Positions 10,420 to 21,577 of a stretch of DNA of 64,000 bases are shown piece by piece (position 1 is the first letter of the stretch; every line of letters begins with the position of its first letter). This DNA comes from Peromyscus leucopus (taxonomy: Eukaryota; Chordata; Mammalia; Rodentia; Cricetidae), in NCBI RefSeq assembly GCF_004664715.2, contig NC_051071.1:28203661-28267660 (forward strand), given 5' to 3'. The notes under the pieces were generated by a model. The model ran no database searches, was not told the origin of the DNA, and worked only from the letters and a program-made list of their open reading frames with translations. Made by a program: the position numbers and the translations under genes.

Positions 10420-11040
10420 CATTTCCCAGGTCCATAAGGAATAAGCTGTGTGCATACAGAGTGAGAGCAGAGCCACCTCTAACCATAGCATTTATCACTG
10501 TCTACACCTATTCTGAACTATCAACAGGAAACTTATGTTCTTATCACTTACACAGTTTTTTTTCTTCACTAATGTTTGTTTCTTCCTTAACAAGGTGAGA
10601 GAGTGTTTGTAAGGGAGAAAGATTCCATCTTCACTGCTAACATAGCTTCTTGCTTTAGTTGTTACTAATTTCAATGTGTGAAATACTCAGAAACCCGGAG
10701 ATGCAAATACAAGCCAGAAGACAACCTGTGATGGTAAGACACCTTCAAGTTCTTTGACAGTCTCATTATGATGTGTGATTCTGTGCTGCACCAAGCATCT
10801 GGACTGGTGTGAGTAGCTGTTTCTTAGCCAATAGAATGCAGCTGAGGTGGTCTACTTGGGGCCATATGATTGAAGGTGAGGGAGCACCTACTGTGTCTCC
10901 CAAGACTTTATAACCTTGGGAATCCTGAGCTTTGGTGTAATCACCTACATTGCATTAGTGCTGCCATGTTGTAAGGAAGCTCAACTCATCCATGGAGTTA
11001 TAACTTACAGAGAAGTCTGGAGGTAGAACCATCTAAAGAG
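10420..11040. other. Non-coding block, nothing recognised
   Basis: No gene, RNA or confident repeat is seen. The sequence is mixed composition without long runs. Confidence 0.4.
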
Positions 11041-11041
11041 C

Positions 11042-11125
11042 TAACTTTTCTTATTAGTTCTTTGAGAATTTCATACAGTTTATTTTGATCTTATTCAACC
11101 CCCTCCCCTAACTCTTCCCAGAAAT
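11042..11125 (-). mobile_element. L1 3' UTR fragment
   Basis: TTATTAGTTCTTTGAGAATT, TCATACAGTTTATTTTGATC and CCCCCTCCCCTAACTCTTCC are the reversed extreme 3' end of rodent L1. Confidence 0.75.
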
Positions 11126-11129
11126 AAAC

Positions 11130-11890
11130 ATGAATCTTGACCTGGATGGAGTGGAGCCAGACCTAGAGTCTCCTTCACATGCACAGATGCATATGAAAGA
11201 CTGAGTGATACTGTGTAAAATGATTTTTCAGTTACACCCTGAATTTCCAAAACATTCCTATGAGGAAGAGTTGGGCAACTGCCTCGCTTTGCAAAGAATA
11301 AGCCCAGAGTTCAGAACTCAACAGACTGTGTAGGATGAACATTGGCAGAGAATAAGTTGAAGAGAAGTATGCATTCTGTTTGGATTAGAAATGCTCTTGG
11401 ACCATTTTCCAAGCTGGTATATCATTAGTATTTACTTGAAAGAATTTATTTGTGAGAGCTATAGAGGTAGTTATTTTGACCTCTTATGAATATTTTTGTA
11501 ATTAAAATTATTTAATACATTTGATGTTAGGTCTAAGCTAGAAATCTATTGAATGCCTCCAGGGATCTGTGGTTTCTATTTTAGAAATCTAGGAGATGAT
11601 TTGGAATCAAAGAAAACAAGAAAATGTGGACTAGCAAGACAATTGTGCTTATTAGCTCCTTTAAACAGAAATATTAAAACTTTATTAGGGAATCAGTTCA
11701 AATTATTTAACTTCTGATATTTCTTCTGGCAAGACTCTATACAAGTTAAAATAAAGGTTACATAACATAGAGTCAAATGTAAACACAAATTAATTTCATT
11801 ATCCCCAAATGAACTGTTACCAGGATTGTCAACTAAATACCCATTTCTGTGTATAACTGCAGGAGAGCAAAGCTAAATCAACACTGAATG
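11130..11890. other. AT-rich non-coding block
   Basis: No gene. Around 11220-11330 a weak MIR-like pattern on the minus strand is possible (CCTATGAGGAAGAGTTGGGC), too diverged to call. The remainder is AT-rich unique sequence. Confidence 0.35.
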
Positions 11891-11892
11891 TT

Positions 11893-11896
<4 letters not shown>

Positions 11897-11953
<57 letters not shown>

Positions 11954-11977
11954 TACACACATACACACACATACACG
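11897..11977. repeat. (CA)n microsatellite with imperfect TACACACA extension
   Basis: About 22 pure CA units to 11941, then ATACACACACA variants to 11977 and a GAGA-rich patch to about 12011. Confidence 0.95.
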
Positions 11978-12044
11978 GTGAGAGAGAGACAAAGACAGAG
12001 AGAGACAGAGACTGTAAAACAGAGTTCTTTTTTATGTTCTTATC

Positions 12045-12440
12045 CTTTTTTAAAGTAAACTTTTTTGAAAATTTCATGTATTTTACAATGTATCTTGGTC
12101 ATATCTATTCCTTATGTTCCCACTCCAACATCTTTCCCATTTTTCTTCCAATTTTATGCCTTTTTTGATGTTTTTTTTGTTTCTTTGTTTGTAATCTACC
12201 AAGGCCAATCAGTGCTGCCCATGAATACACAACCATTCACTAGGGCATGAGTAACCTACCAATGTCCATTTCCACTCAAAGTCAAGTGACTCTCTCCCTC
12301 CCTTATCAGCCATCAACTGATGTGCTCCTTAGTTAGGATTAGGACATTGAGAGGCTTCCTCCATTCTGAAACTTTTAGTGCTCTTAGTCTTGTGAGTCTT
12401 TTTCATTAGCCCAATTTGTGTGGGTTCCTTGTCTTACGGC
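12045..12440 (-). mobile_element. L1 3' UTR (Lx-like)
   Basis: GAAAATTTCATGTATTTTAC, CAATGTATCTTGGTCATATC, then CCAATCAGTGCTGCCCATGA, TGACTCTCTCCCTCCCTTAT and CAGCCATCAACTGATG follow the reversed 3' UTR of old rodent L1. The L1 3' terminus is on the left. Open frames in it are incidental. Confidence 0.8.
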
Positions 12441-12719
12441 CATGTTGTATCCAGAGGCCAGCTTTTCATAATACTCTTCTCAAGCATTTTACATACTTTA
12501 AAACTCCCTCTTCTGTTACATTCCCTGAGCCTTGAGGATAGGGAATGATACATATGTTTATTCTCAGCATTTCAGACAGAATCTCTGCATTAACCACAAC
12601 TTCTACAATAAGAACCTTCTCCAAGAAAGTCTGGGAGCAGCACAAATTCATGAATGCAAAGATAAATATTTAGAAGGATGTTTGACAACATAACAACTTA
12701 GTAAAATAATATCATAGGT

Positions 12720-12975
12720 TCTCCTCTAGGGCCAGTGGCTTCCCTAGCTATGGGTTTTGACCATGTTTATAGTAGCAAGCATTAATCCTGTCCCATTGAT
12801 CAGGCCTCAAATCCAATTTAGAGAGTGGTCAGTTGCCCTCACAACAGTCTTGCCACTATTTTACCAGTAGATACATCTTTCCTAGAAGGTCATTATTATA
12901 GGAAGCAAGGTTCATTTCTGGGTAAGACCACAGTTGTCTTTCTTTCCCAGCATCCTGAATAGCATTTTCCAGCAC
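12720..12975 (-). mobile_element. L1 3' UTR fragment
   Basis: GTCAGTTGCCCTCACAACAG, TTGCCACTATTTTACCAGTA, ACATCTTTCCTAGAAGGTCA and AGCATTTTCCAGCACTACC are recognisable reversed rodent L1 3' UTR phrases. The 12440-12720 gap is not recognised but may belong to the same copy. Confidence 0.65.
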
Positions 12976-12984
12976 TACCAATCA

Positions 12985-13036
12985 ACTAGAGACTGGATAA
13001 AGAAAATGTGGTACATATATATGTATATAAGAGAAT
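12985..13036 (+). mobile_element. Short L1 fragment, opposite orientation
   Basis: GACTGGATAAAGAAAATGTG followed by GTACATATATATG is a familiar sense-strand L1 phrase. It stands between minus-strand L1 pieces, evidence of rearrangement. Confidence 0.45.
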
Positions 13037-13064
13037 ACGACCCAGATACTAAGACTTATGAAAT

Positions 13065-13575
13065 CTAATATGATAAAACAAAAACTATCACATCAAAGAG
13101 AAACAAGACAAACCAATAGAAAGGGAAGAACCCCAGAGAAGGCACAAAAATTGGAGACCAGCTGGTCATATACTCAGGAATCCCATAAAAAACCAAAACT
13201 GGAAGCCATAACATATACTCAGAAGACCTAGTACAGACCTGTGCAGACCCGGGGCATGTTGTTTTAGTTGCTATAAGATCATATGATCTTTGCTCATGTT
13301 GATTTAGAAGTCCTTGTTTTCTTGGTGTTCTCCCATCCCCTCTGGCTCCTATACTCTTTCTGTCTCCTATTCTGCAGCATTCTCTGAGCTCTGAGGGGAG
13401 GGATTTAATGGAAACAGCCCATGTAAGACTGAGTATTCCATGGTGCTTCACTCTCTTTGTAATGTCTGGGTGCAGGTCTCTATATTTGTTCCCATCTGCT
13501 GCAGGTGGGAGCTTCACTTGTCTGATGATTGCTTAGCAAGGCAATGATCTGAGTATAGCAGAATATTAACAGGAA
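13065..13575 (-). mobile_element. L1 3' UTR fragment
   Basis: AGAAGGCACAAAAATTGGAG, AACTGGAAGCCATAACATAT, GCTCATGTTGATTTAGAAGT, CTCTGAGGGGAGGGATTTAA and TTGTTCCCATCTGCTGCAGG are reversed L1 3' UTR. The 150-codon frame spanning 13065-13517 is inside this repeat and is not a gene. A B1 separates it from its continuation at 13741. Confidence 0.8.
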
Positions 13576-13576
13576 T

Positions 13577-13739
13577 CTTTTTTGTTGTTTGTATTTTGAG
13601 ACAGTTTGTATTTCTCTGTGTATAACTCTGACTGTCCTGGAACTCAATGTAGACCAGTCTGGCCTCAAACTCACAGAGATCCGCCTGCCTCTACCTCTCA
13701 AGTGCTGAGATTGAAGACGCGCATCACCACCGTCAGACC
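13577..13739 (-). mobile_element. B1 SINE inside L1
   Basis: Reverse B1: TTTTGAGACAG after a T-rich tail, CAATGTAGACCAGTCTGGCC, TCAAACTCACAGAGATCCGC and AAGTGCTGAGATTG. Flanks AGGAATCTTTT (left) and GGGAGTCTTTT (right) agree at 9 of 11 bases, a decayed target duplication. It is diverged from modern B1. Confidence 0.88.
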
Positions 13740-13740
13740 A

Positions 13741-14345
13741 TTGGGAGTCTTTTATCACTGCATTTTTCTTTGTTTTAGACCAATATTATTTGGTTTTACC
13801 CTAGGTCCTCCAGCTTTTAAGTCTCAGGTTCTTGGTCACCCAGACTGGGTTGGGTATGGGTTCCGTTTCATGGAGTGAGTCTTAGGTCAAATGAGTTATT
13901 GATTAGTTACTCCCACAAGCTTTGTGTCACCACCACCCTAGCATATCTTGCAGGCATTATATCATTGTAGAGAAAGCCTTTGTGGCTGACTTAATGCTTA
14001 AGTTTCTCTTTTGATAGCATGAAGAGTACCTTCCTGTTGCAAAGACACTGGGATGTAAGGGTGAAGGCTCTGTATAAGCACTGGCTTGACCTCTCCATTT
14101 TCAGTGAGTTGTGTAGGTGTTGTCTTCAACAAAGAGGCCTTGTCAGTTTGTGGACAGCAACCTATCATCTTGGCAACAGCCTGAATTGTTTGAGGATTCC
14201 CATGGGGCTCCTTTGGCCAATTAATGAATGAAGAAGTAAATGAAAACCTAGCCACTAAGGTAAAAGTTAACAACTGAATTTTTTCTTAATATCTTCTGGA
14301 AGAGGGAAAATAAGTTTTCTTCAATAGTATGACACTAGGTATATT
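13741..14345 (-). mobile_element. L1 3' UTR fragment, continuation
   Basis: GGTTTTACCCTAGG, CACCCAGACTGGGTTGGGTA, CTAGCATATCTTGCAGGCAT, GAGTACCTTCCTGTTGCAAA, GTGTAGGTGTTGTCTTCAAC and TGAGGATTCCCATGGGGCTC follow reversed L1 3' UTR order. It continues 13065-13575 once the B1 is removed. Confidence 0.78.
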
Positions 14346-14365
14346 AACCACTCCATGATAGGCCT

Positions 14366-14625
14366 CAAGTCCAGGAGTAGTTGTTGACCAGCATATAAAG
14401 GACTCCAAAGTTTTTGCTTTTATTTGGTTACAGTTTTTTGTGTGTGTGTGCCTGAGTTTCTTTGGGTATGGTTTTATTTTTTTCTTAGTTTTGTTGTTGC
14501 ATTGAGATTTTGTTTTCTCAGAAAGAATTTAAAGTTTGGTGAATAGGGATGGGGAGATGATCTGGAAGGAATTGGGGCAAGGGAAGAATATGATCAAAAT
14601 ATATTTAAAATTAAAAGTTATTGTA
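14366..14625 (+). mobile_element. L1 3' end, sense orientation
   Basis: Starts AAGTCCAGGAGTAGTTGTTG with GACCAGCATATAAAGGACTC and runs to GATCTGGAAGGAATTGGGGC then ATATGATCAAAATATATTTA and an A/T-rich end. This is the sense-strand terminal 3' UTR of rodent L1. It abuts minus-strand L1 at about 14345-14366, forming an inverted junction. Confidence 0.75.
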
Positions 14626-14639
14626 AATAATATGTATAC

Positions 14640-14880
14640 ATGAAATATGAAATTTGCAAATAAGTGGACAAAACTGGAGAATACTATACTTTGTGAGGTC
14701 AGCAAAGCAAAAACTGCGTGCTCTCTCTCCTACGTGGATAGTAGCTTGTATTTCTGTTTTGTGTGCTTGAGAAGACATGGGGAAGTCAGGAAGCTAGTGG
14801 CTAGGAGGGTACACTTGGCGAGTGGTGAGAGGAGATTAGAGGATTGATGAAAGTAGAGAGAGGAATGTCAGGCCAGGTAT
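14640..14880 (+). mobile_element. L1 fragment, sense orientation
   Basis: ATATGAAATTTGCAAATAAG, ACTTTGTGAGGTCAGCAAAG and a CTACGTGGATAGTAGC phrase match the sequence around the end of L1 ORF2 in sense direction. It follows a sense 3' end, so it comes from a second copy or a rearranged one. Confidence 0.55.
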
Positions 14881-15041
14881 GTTCATTCAGGTAGAGCAGT
14901 GAAGGCAATGAAGAAAGAAGGGGCAGGGAAGGGTCACCAAACTAAAGTGTGTACCAAAAAACGCTACATGGGATCCTACGGTCTGGAAACCCAAGAAAGG
15001 TTGCAGTAAAAAGAAAAAAAAAAAAAATAGAACACATGTAG

Positions 15042-15255
15042 AGTGGACTGAGTGAGAAATAGCCCCCATAGGCTCCAGAATTTAGACGGTTGGTTCCCAC
15101 TAATTGGTGCTATTTGGGGAGGTTGAAATGACACAGCCTTGATGGAGAAAGTATGCCACTGGGGATGGGCTTTGGGATTTCATAGCCTCGCCTTACTTGC
15201 AGTTCCCTGGCTCTGCTTCCTGCTACGCTGCTCCACCATGATGAATCGACTGAAT
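15042..15255 (+). mobile_element. MaLR LTR 5' part (MT-like)
   Basis: AATAGCCCCCATAGGCTCC, GGTTGGTTCCCACTAATTGG, TGGAGAAAGTATGCCACTGG and GGATGGGCTTTGGGATTTCA follow the first half of an MT-type LTR. The 3' half is missing. Confidence 0.75.
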
Positions 15256-15307
15256 GTTACCTGGGATCAGTACATTTAATTCATCTCCTTCCATTTGTCT
15301 CATTCAA

Positions 15308-15352
15308 AGCCTCCCTCCCTCCCTCCCTCCCTTCCTTCTTTCTTTTCTTTCT
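15308..15352. repeat. (CCCT)n / polypyrimidine tract
   Basis: Seven CTCC units merge into CTTT-rich sequence, giving a 45-bp pure pyrimidine strand. Just beyond, 15512-15526 and 15533-15547 are exact 15-bp direct repeats of GTTTTAAAAAAGAAC. Confidence 0.9.
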
Positions 15353-15743
15353 TCCTGCCATGATCTTTCCCAGTTCATAAAAAGAGGTCTAACCCACCTG
15401 TCCCAAATGGAAGAATGTTTAGAATTTGAGTCTACACTACGCTCCAAAGCTTTCTTTTCCTATAAGCCTGGTCCTTACTAAGTCTTTATTGCCATAGAAG
15501 TCCAGAACAATGTTTTAAAAAAGAACGATAACGTTTTAAAAAAGAACAATATAGCAGGATACATACCTAAAGTATTTCGCATTTAGAATCACAGGCGTTT
15601 TTAAAACTTGTAAGGCAATTTGCAAAGTGAATACTGGGTGACATCTTTACTTTCATGAATTACTAAATGACAAGTGGACACTAGCTCACAGTATCTGTAT
15701 TATCAAAGAAGATGGGAGCTGGCTGAAGACAAGCCCACATCAC

Positions 15744-16232
15744 TGTAGCAGGAATCTTAAAAGTTCTTATTAATAAAATCAAACCTGAGCCAGGTATTGG
15801 GCTGAACTGGAAGATCAGAAAACCAGAACAAGCCACAGCTACCTCACCTCGCCAGATCCTCAGCTGGTCTTGTTTCCTCAGACTGGAGGCCTCTGAGTCC
15901 TCATCCAGAATGGGTCTCAGCTGAACTGCTGCTCAAAAGCCTGAATGCTTGACCAGGCCAAATGCTTAACCAGACCAAAATGCTTCTAGTTCCTGGTCCT
16001 CAGGTCTTATATATCTCCCTGGGATTAAAGGTGTGTGTCACCATGCCTGGCTGTTTCCAATGTGGCCTTGAACTCACAGAGATTGCAGATGGATTTCTGC
16101 CTCTGGAATGCTAGGATTAAAGGTGTGAGTGCCACCATTTTCTAGCCTAAGTATCTAGTGGCTTTTCTGTTCTCTGACCCCAGATAAATTTATTAGGGTA
16201 CACAATATTTTGGGGAACACAATACCACCACA
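15744..16232 (-). mobile_element. Solo ERV LTR containing B1-derived segments, copy 1
   Basis: On the minus strand this 489-bp element starts TGTGGTGGTATTGTG and ends CCTGCTACA, i.e. TG...CA. It is flanked by a perfect 6-bp duplication CATCAC (15738-15743 and 16233-16238), the length usual for class II (ERVK-type) elements. A TATA-like AGATATATAAG lies at about 16008-16018. Its middle carries two B1-like segments (GGGATTAAAGGTGTGTGTCA and GGATTAAAGGTGTGAGTG). Copies 2 and 3 are at 42992-43477 and 60592-61447. Confidence 0.85.
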
Positions 16233-16238
16233 CATCAC

Positions 16239-17095
16239 TGTCTTCATGACTGCTGCTGATTTCTCAGCAATAAAGCCTCAATGTTTCCATCTGACTTAGA
16301 GGATGATAGAAATCACCTCACCTATTGTTTCCAGCACAATAAAGCAAAATCATCCTTCAGATAAGAAATCCCACCCTCTTTCATAAGTTGCCCTCTTGGT
16401 AAATGCCTCATCTATTACCTTCCTTAATTAAAATGACTCAGAAGAACCATATGTTTCTATTTTCTCAGTCTTAACCGGCTTGGCCTCTGCTCCATCACTG
16501 TAGAGAAAGAGCTTTGGTCTGGGGTCTGCCATGTCTGTTATGTTCCCTGGCTGTATACTTTTCCACACTTCTCAAAGGCAGAGACAGATACATCCACCTA
16601 TCTTTCTAAAACTTTCTACCTGTTGTTATAGCACAAATATTCCCTTGTTTTCATTTTACTGAACTACCTGTTCAGGCTTGTGTTAATTTTTTTCCTAAAT
16701 GTGGAAATTCTGTAGCCATGGGCTATTTTTACCATTAGTCTTCTAATACCAGAGAATCCCAGACAGCCAGATACTTTTTACACCATTCACACTTGATGGA
16801 CAAAACTGCCTATCTCCTCACTACTACTGTTCTCCAGACTCATATAGTCTGCCACCAGCATGCCATCCTTACTTAGATACTTTAAAGGCATGTCAGAACA
16901 CATCTGCTAATGATAGATCCCCAGTCTTTCCCTTGCTGGTCAGTCACACAGTTTCTAAATCAGGTATTTTATCTTGGAGGCAGGGCGTCTCCCGTATTCT
17001 TTGTCACTTCATTCATCTAAAGAGCTGGTGTATCTTCCTCCAAACACTGGTTTCTTCTCTCCCTTAAACATGTGTATATCGATGTCCTGTCTTCT
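16239..17095. other. Non-coding block, nothing firm
   Basis: No gene. Mixed composition, with CTTCTCAAAGGCAGAGACAG near 16567 faintly like old L2 sequence but not callable. Confidence 0.35.
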
Positions 17096-17099
17096 GCTG

Positions 17100-17425
17100 A
17101 ATAAAATTAAGACCACATTTGCAGAAAGGTATCCATAGATGTGATCATTCTAAGAGAGTCATCACTGAGGGCTATCATCCATTATGTCCAGTTTCCTTAT
17201 AAAAGGGAAAAAGTTGGAGACAGATACAGAGAGAGAGAATTCCATGTGAAGATGAAGGTAAAAGTAGGCATATTTAGAAGCCAATGAAACAAAAAATTTC
17301 TACCCACCAGTAACCTGGAGCTGGAACAGAGTCGTGGAAGAGTCTCTTCCTCTAACGTTGAAATAAATCTTCAACTTGGCGCCTTGATATCTGGCTTCCC
17401 TTCTGGCCATCAGGACTGTGAGACA
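17100..17425 (+). mobile_element. MLT1-type ancient MaLR LTR
   Basis: ATTAAGACCACATTTGCAGA, TTCCTTATAAAAGGGAAAAA, ACAGAGAGAGAGAATTCCAT with GTGAAGATGAAGG, then AGTAACCTGGAGCTGGAACA and CATCAGGACTGTGAGACATT follow MLT1 order on the plus strand. Confidence 0.6.
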
Positions 17426-17574
17426 TTACATCCCTCTTACATCCAAGTTAGCGGATTCTTTCAAAACCTTTGGACGTAGGTCTACCCCTGGCCTGTTTCT
17501 GCTCTACTCCCTATTTTCTCTCTATGGTGACTATTAAAAGATCTAGCTCACAATCAGTCCACTTCTTAAGTTAG

Positions 17575-18078
17575 ATGTCTTCTCATTGTGTTTAGAATAA
17601 AATTCAAGTTCACTGTGGTGATTTGAAAAAAATTCATGATTTGCTCCACCTAAATTCTGAACATCATTTTCCTTAACTGACTGGTCAATTACAGTCATCT
17701 TCTGATGTCTTTTGTATACTACTGAGTCACTTCTTGCTTTGATAGCTCTGTGCAAGTCTTTCCTTCCTGCCAGATCACCATACAGCTTATTTTCATGCTT
17801 TAGCCTTCTGCTTAAAAGTTGAAATCCATTATCAGAGGCTCACCTGTTCCCTATCTTAGCACATCATCTTTATTTCTATTTCACTATTATACCAAATGTT
17901 TGCTGACTTAACCAACTTTTAAGTTAATTTAAGTGCCTATTTAATGCTTATCTCTCTAACACATCAGAAGTGTCAGAGTAAAAGTGTTCACCTCAATAGT
18001 CTTAGTGTATTTGCAGTGTTTGACACAATAGCACAGTAGTTGCTGAATACTTTGTTAATGAATAACTAAATAAATGGC
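17575..18078 (+). mobile_element. L2 LINE 3' region
   Basis: AGAATAAAATTCAAGTTCAC, then CTGTGCAAGTCTTTCCTTCC, TTTATTTCTATTTCACTATT and a terminal TTGCTGAATACTTTGTTAAT with GAATAACTAAATAAATGG reproduce the order of the L2 3' end, ending in its short AATGAATAA-type tail. Internal bases are heavily decayed. Confidence 0.6.
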
Positions 18079-18079
18079 C

Positions 18080-19340
18080 ACTGACATAGGGAAGAGGAAA
18101 TCTTCTGAAATATGGAGCATCTGCAAGCTGGCAAACCCAGCTATTTTCACTGTGGGTAAGCAAGGCTGGAAGCACGTGGAGCCTAAAAGGCTACTTCTTC
18201 AGGGAGGAAGAGACATGCTGAGTGAGGACTTGCCTGTTGGTCAGCACAAATCATGAGGGAAATGGTCGGAATCTAGGGAATTTTCAAAATAGAGTCCAGA
18301 GGAAACACTGATGAACTGAACTTCGATGATATTGAAAGAAAAAAAAAATCCTGCAGGATTCCAAGGCTCCTGACCCAAGCCACTTCATGAATGAAGCTGT
18401 CACTTACTGAGATGGGGCTGCCTAAGGGGAGAAACACTGTGCCAGGAAAGGATCTCCATTTGGTTTGGGCCTTGTTACATTAGAAATGTCTATTAGCCCC
18501 TGTGTGGAAATGCCACAGAGGCAGTCAGCTATTCAGTGTAAAGTTCAGTGCAGAGGTCACTCACAGTAATGAGTGAATTCCCAGCTGTAGCATATTATTG
18601 CTGGATTCGGCTTTAGGGTAGTCTAGTGCAGTCTGCAACTACCTCTGTCTGTGAGCATGCTGCTAATCCTCCTTCTAACTTAAATGTGCAATCACATCAG
18701 GTCCAGGAACGACTTAGATCCCAACAATGTTATTGACATCCTGTGCAATGATGAGTGTTAATTAATTAGTTAAAATATATTAATTTAATTTACTAATTAA
18801 AATAGAACAAAAATGATTTTATATTTCCACAATAGCTATTCCACGATGTGGGAAGAAGAAATATTTTTCAAGATGTTTCTTGGATATCCTTTTAGCCAAT
18901 AGACATTTATTGAAACTTTATTGCTTCTTAATCACTGACTGTACCCAGCTTATGCAATAAAAAATGACATACAGTTTCCAGTCTTAAATAATTTAAAACC
19001 TGTGAAGATACAGGATTGTAGCTTATAGTCCTTGATGACACCACCATAATGTGTTTTTCTAGGGTTCCAGAAAGAAAATTGATTCACACTGTCAAATTAT
19101 TTCACCCATGGATCATAAATAGTCCCTTCTTATATACATAAACTTAAAAACTGGTGTGTAGAGGACATTGGCAAAGCAGATCACAGCTTCAAATTCTGAT
19201 TTTCTATTTAGATCAAACCTCATGCCTATGTTGATCTGACCTAGCTTGACTCTCTCCTAAGATTGGTAGCTTTTGAATGTGTTTTGTTCCAAATTGCTCA
19301 TAGGTATTTTGGAAAATTACAGGTTTATTAATTCTTTATT
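18080..19340. other. Unique AT-rich block with inverted repeat
   Basis: No gene or confident repeat. At 18755-18805 there is a run of TAATTA homeodomain-type cores with a 9-bp inverted repeat TTAATTAGT (18762-18770) / ACTAATTAA (18792-18800). Confidence 0.4.
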
Positions 19341-19344
19341 ACAC

Positions 19345-19505
19345 TTGTATCAGTGTGTTGGTATTTGCACTTGTGAGTGTAGGTGCCCAAGGTGTTCAGA
19401 TGAGGGCATTCCATCTCCTGGAGCTGGAGTTACAGGCAGTGGTGAGTGGCCAGAGATGGTGCTATGGACCAAATTCAGGACCTCTGCAATACAGCCATCT
19501 CTCTG
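19345..19505 (-). mobile_element. Diverged B2-superfamily SINE
   Basis: GATGAGGGCATTCCATCTCC, TGGAGCTGGAGTTACAGGCA, GGTGAGTGGCCAGAGATGG and AAATTCAGGACCTCTGCAAT, then CAGCCATCTCTCTG, follow a reversed B2/B3-type SINE. Confidence 0.72.
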
Positions 19506-19509
19506 TCTC

Positions 19510-21575
19510 CTTTTTGTAGATATTTTAATAAGTATCTACTAAATTTCCATATGGGAGCATTTGAAATATTAAGTCTTTCTGAGTGGCCTTGGAGAAGGTA
19601 CACAACCCCAATGGCCATCTTCACCCAGCACCTGTGAAATAGGAAGAAAGATAAGGTTTGTGATGCTAGGGCAGGGAACTGTAGGAAAGCCAATGCCCAT
19701 AGGTGTTCTAGGTGCTGTGGTAGCATGGCTGAGGCTGTGGGTCTTTACTGCCTTCATTCAGATCCTCCTATGGGATGTACTGGTTCATTGATCCAACAAA
19801 TGAGTGAATCTTGAGTGATTCTTTGAAAAAATGGCAGTAAGTTTACTTTTACTTTCTGGTAAACATTATTTATTTTCTGTGCATGTGACTTAATCTCCCA
19901 GATCTCTTTAAATTATCTTCCTTCTAAAGAATTTACTGGCAATAATTTAAACACCATTAAAATGCAATGCAAAATATCTATTTTTCTCAATTTCAATTCT
20001 TATAAACCAACTTCCACTTACATAAAATAGTTAAATTTTTAAATAACATATTACTAAAATAATTTTTCAATTTCTAGTTGATGCATTCAAAATTAGCATG
20101 GAGCATTGGCTTGATTAAGCACGTTGAGTTCCTGAGGTTGTGCATAGTGGAAAACCTGAGGGTCAATCTTGGGCCCCATGTGTTTGGCTGCTGTGTATGT
20201 GTCCATATTAGTCCATATTACACGTTTATAGTCACCTTAGTTTGACAAAGAGAGAAAGTAAGGATCAGAGTGGCCACACTCCAGGACTTAAGTCATATGA
20301 GTGGTAAATGAAATAATGAGAAACCAGGGTCCTTGATTGAGTCTTGTTATCCTTCTGTGCCATACTGCATTATGATCAACATGTATCATGCAATAAATTG
20401 GTATTCAACTAGCTTCCAATGTTTTGTGGCTTTGCTATAGGCACCGAGAGAACAAAGGAAGTAGTCTTGAAGACTGCAATGAAGGAACTAGAGCTCACTG
20501 TCCCCAACTTTCCTGAAGGGTTCAACCTTGGCACTTGAGACCCTATTCAACTGGATCATACTGCCAATGGGAAACAATTCTATCATTCGAATTCTATTTG
20601 TACAGCATCATTGGCTTCTACCCATCACACATGTGGAGTTTTCTAAGTTGTAGCAATCAAGATGTTTCTGATGGTACCACAGTGTCTTCTGGGTAGAGGT
20701 CTCCCCTGCTAGGAAAAGCGACTGATGCCTGGAACAAGAAACACATGAAAATATTTCACTCTTGAATTATTTGGCTAGGGCCTAACCATGGAATTTATGC
20801 CTCTAGAATTCTGAAATTCATCAGAATATCAGAAAAAATTTAGTACCAGCTAAAGGCCACTTCCCCCAGAGTGCCTTTTTTTCTGCCCTTTAAAAAGTTG
20901 ATTTGGTGTCTTTCTTCCTTCAGTTCCTCTGCTTTCCCTGTCTGCAATCTACTCTCCCAGGAATAAATTTTGTTGTGCCCTAAGCTCATGATCTCCCTAG
21001 AATTCTGCGTTCCTTGGTAAATCAAGTCATTCTTCCTCAGTGGAAAGAAATAATAAGACTTCAGTCAGGGCCTGTACCCCTACACATTGTTGTGACCTAG
21101 TGTCCAGCTGGCCTTACTGTCCCATTTCCTTTCCTTTGTAGATTTTATCACACTCCACAATGAAGGATGGTATGAATCTGATTCCTTAATCACTTAGCTA
21201 ATCTCAGGATGTAGAACAGGGCTATTGGCTGCACATAGGTTTAATCAACTGCCTTTATTTTCAAGTATAGCACCCATGCTTTGGTTACTCACAGGCCCCA
21301 GGTTCTGAAGGATGGTGAAAGCTGTAGCTTGAGATTCTCTGGCTTCAAGACCTGCTGGCCTGCTCGAGGACAGAACAAGGTCTGATGGTCGGGCTCCAGT
21401 TTGTAGCCAACAGTGGATGGGACCTGATAGGTGACAACCCAAGCTTCTCCATCCTTGGGAATGACATAATGTTGTGTGATCTCCAGGAGTCCTCAGTGTC
21501 ACTGAGACCTGCTAAGGAAGGTACCTGTGCAGCCTCCTCCCATTCTTGTCACATCCTTGACCCCGTGTTCATTTG
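19510..21575. other. Non-coding block, nothing firm
   Basis: No gene is supported. 19850-20110 is AT-rich. A weak MIR-like pattern may lie at 20230-20330 on the minus strand. The frames around 21245-21576 on both strands lack any protein signature. Confidence 0.35.
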
Positions 21576-21577
21576 AC

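Noticed and set aside
13065..13517. 150-codon minus-strand open frame as a gene
   Set aside because: The whole interval matches reversed L1 3' UTR phrases, which are non-coding. The frame is incidental.
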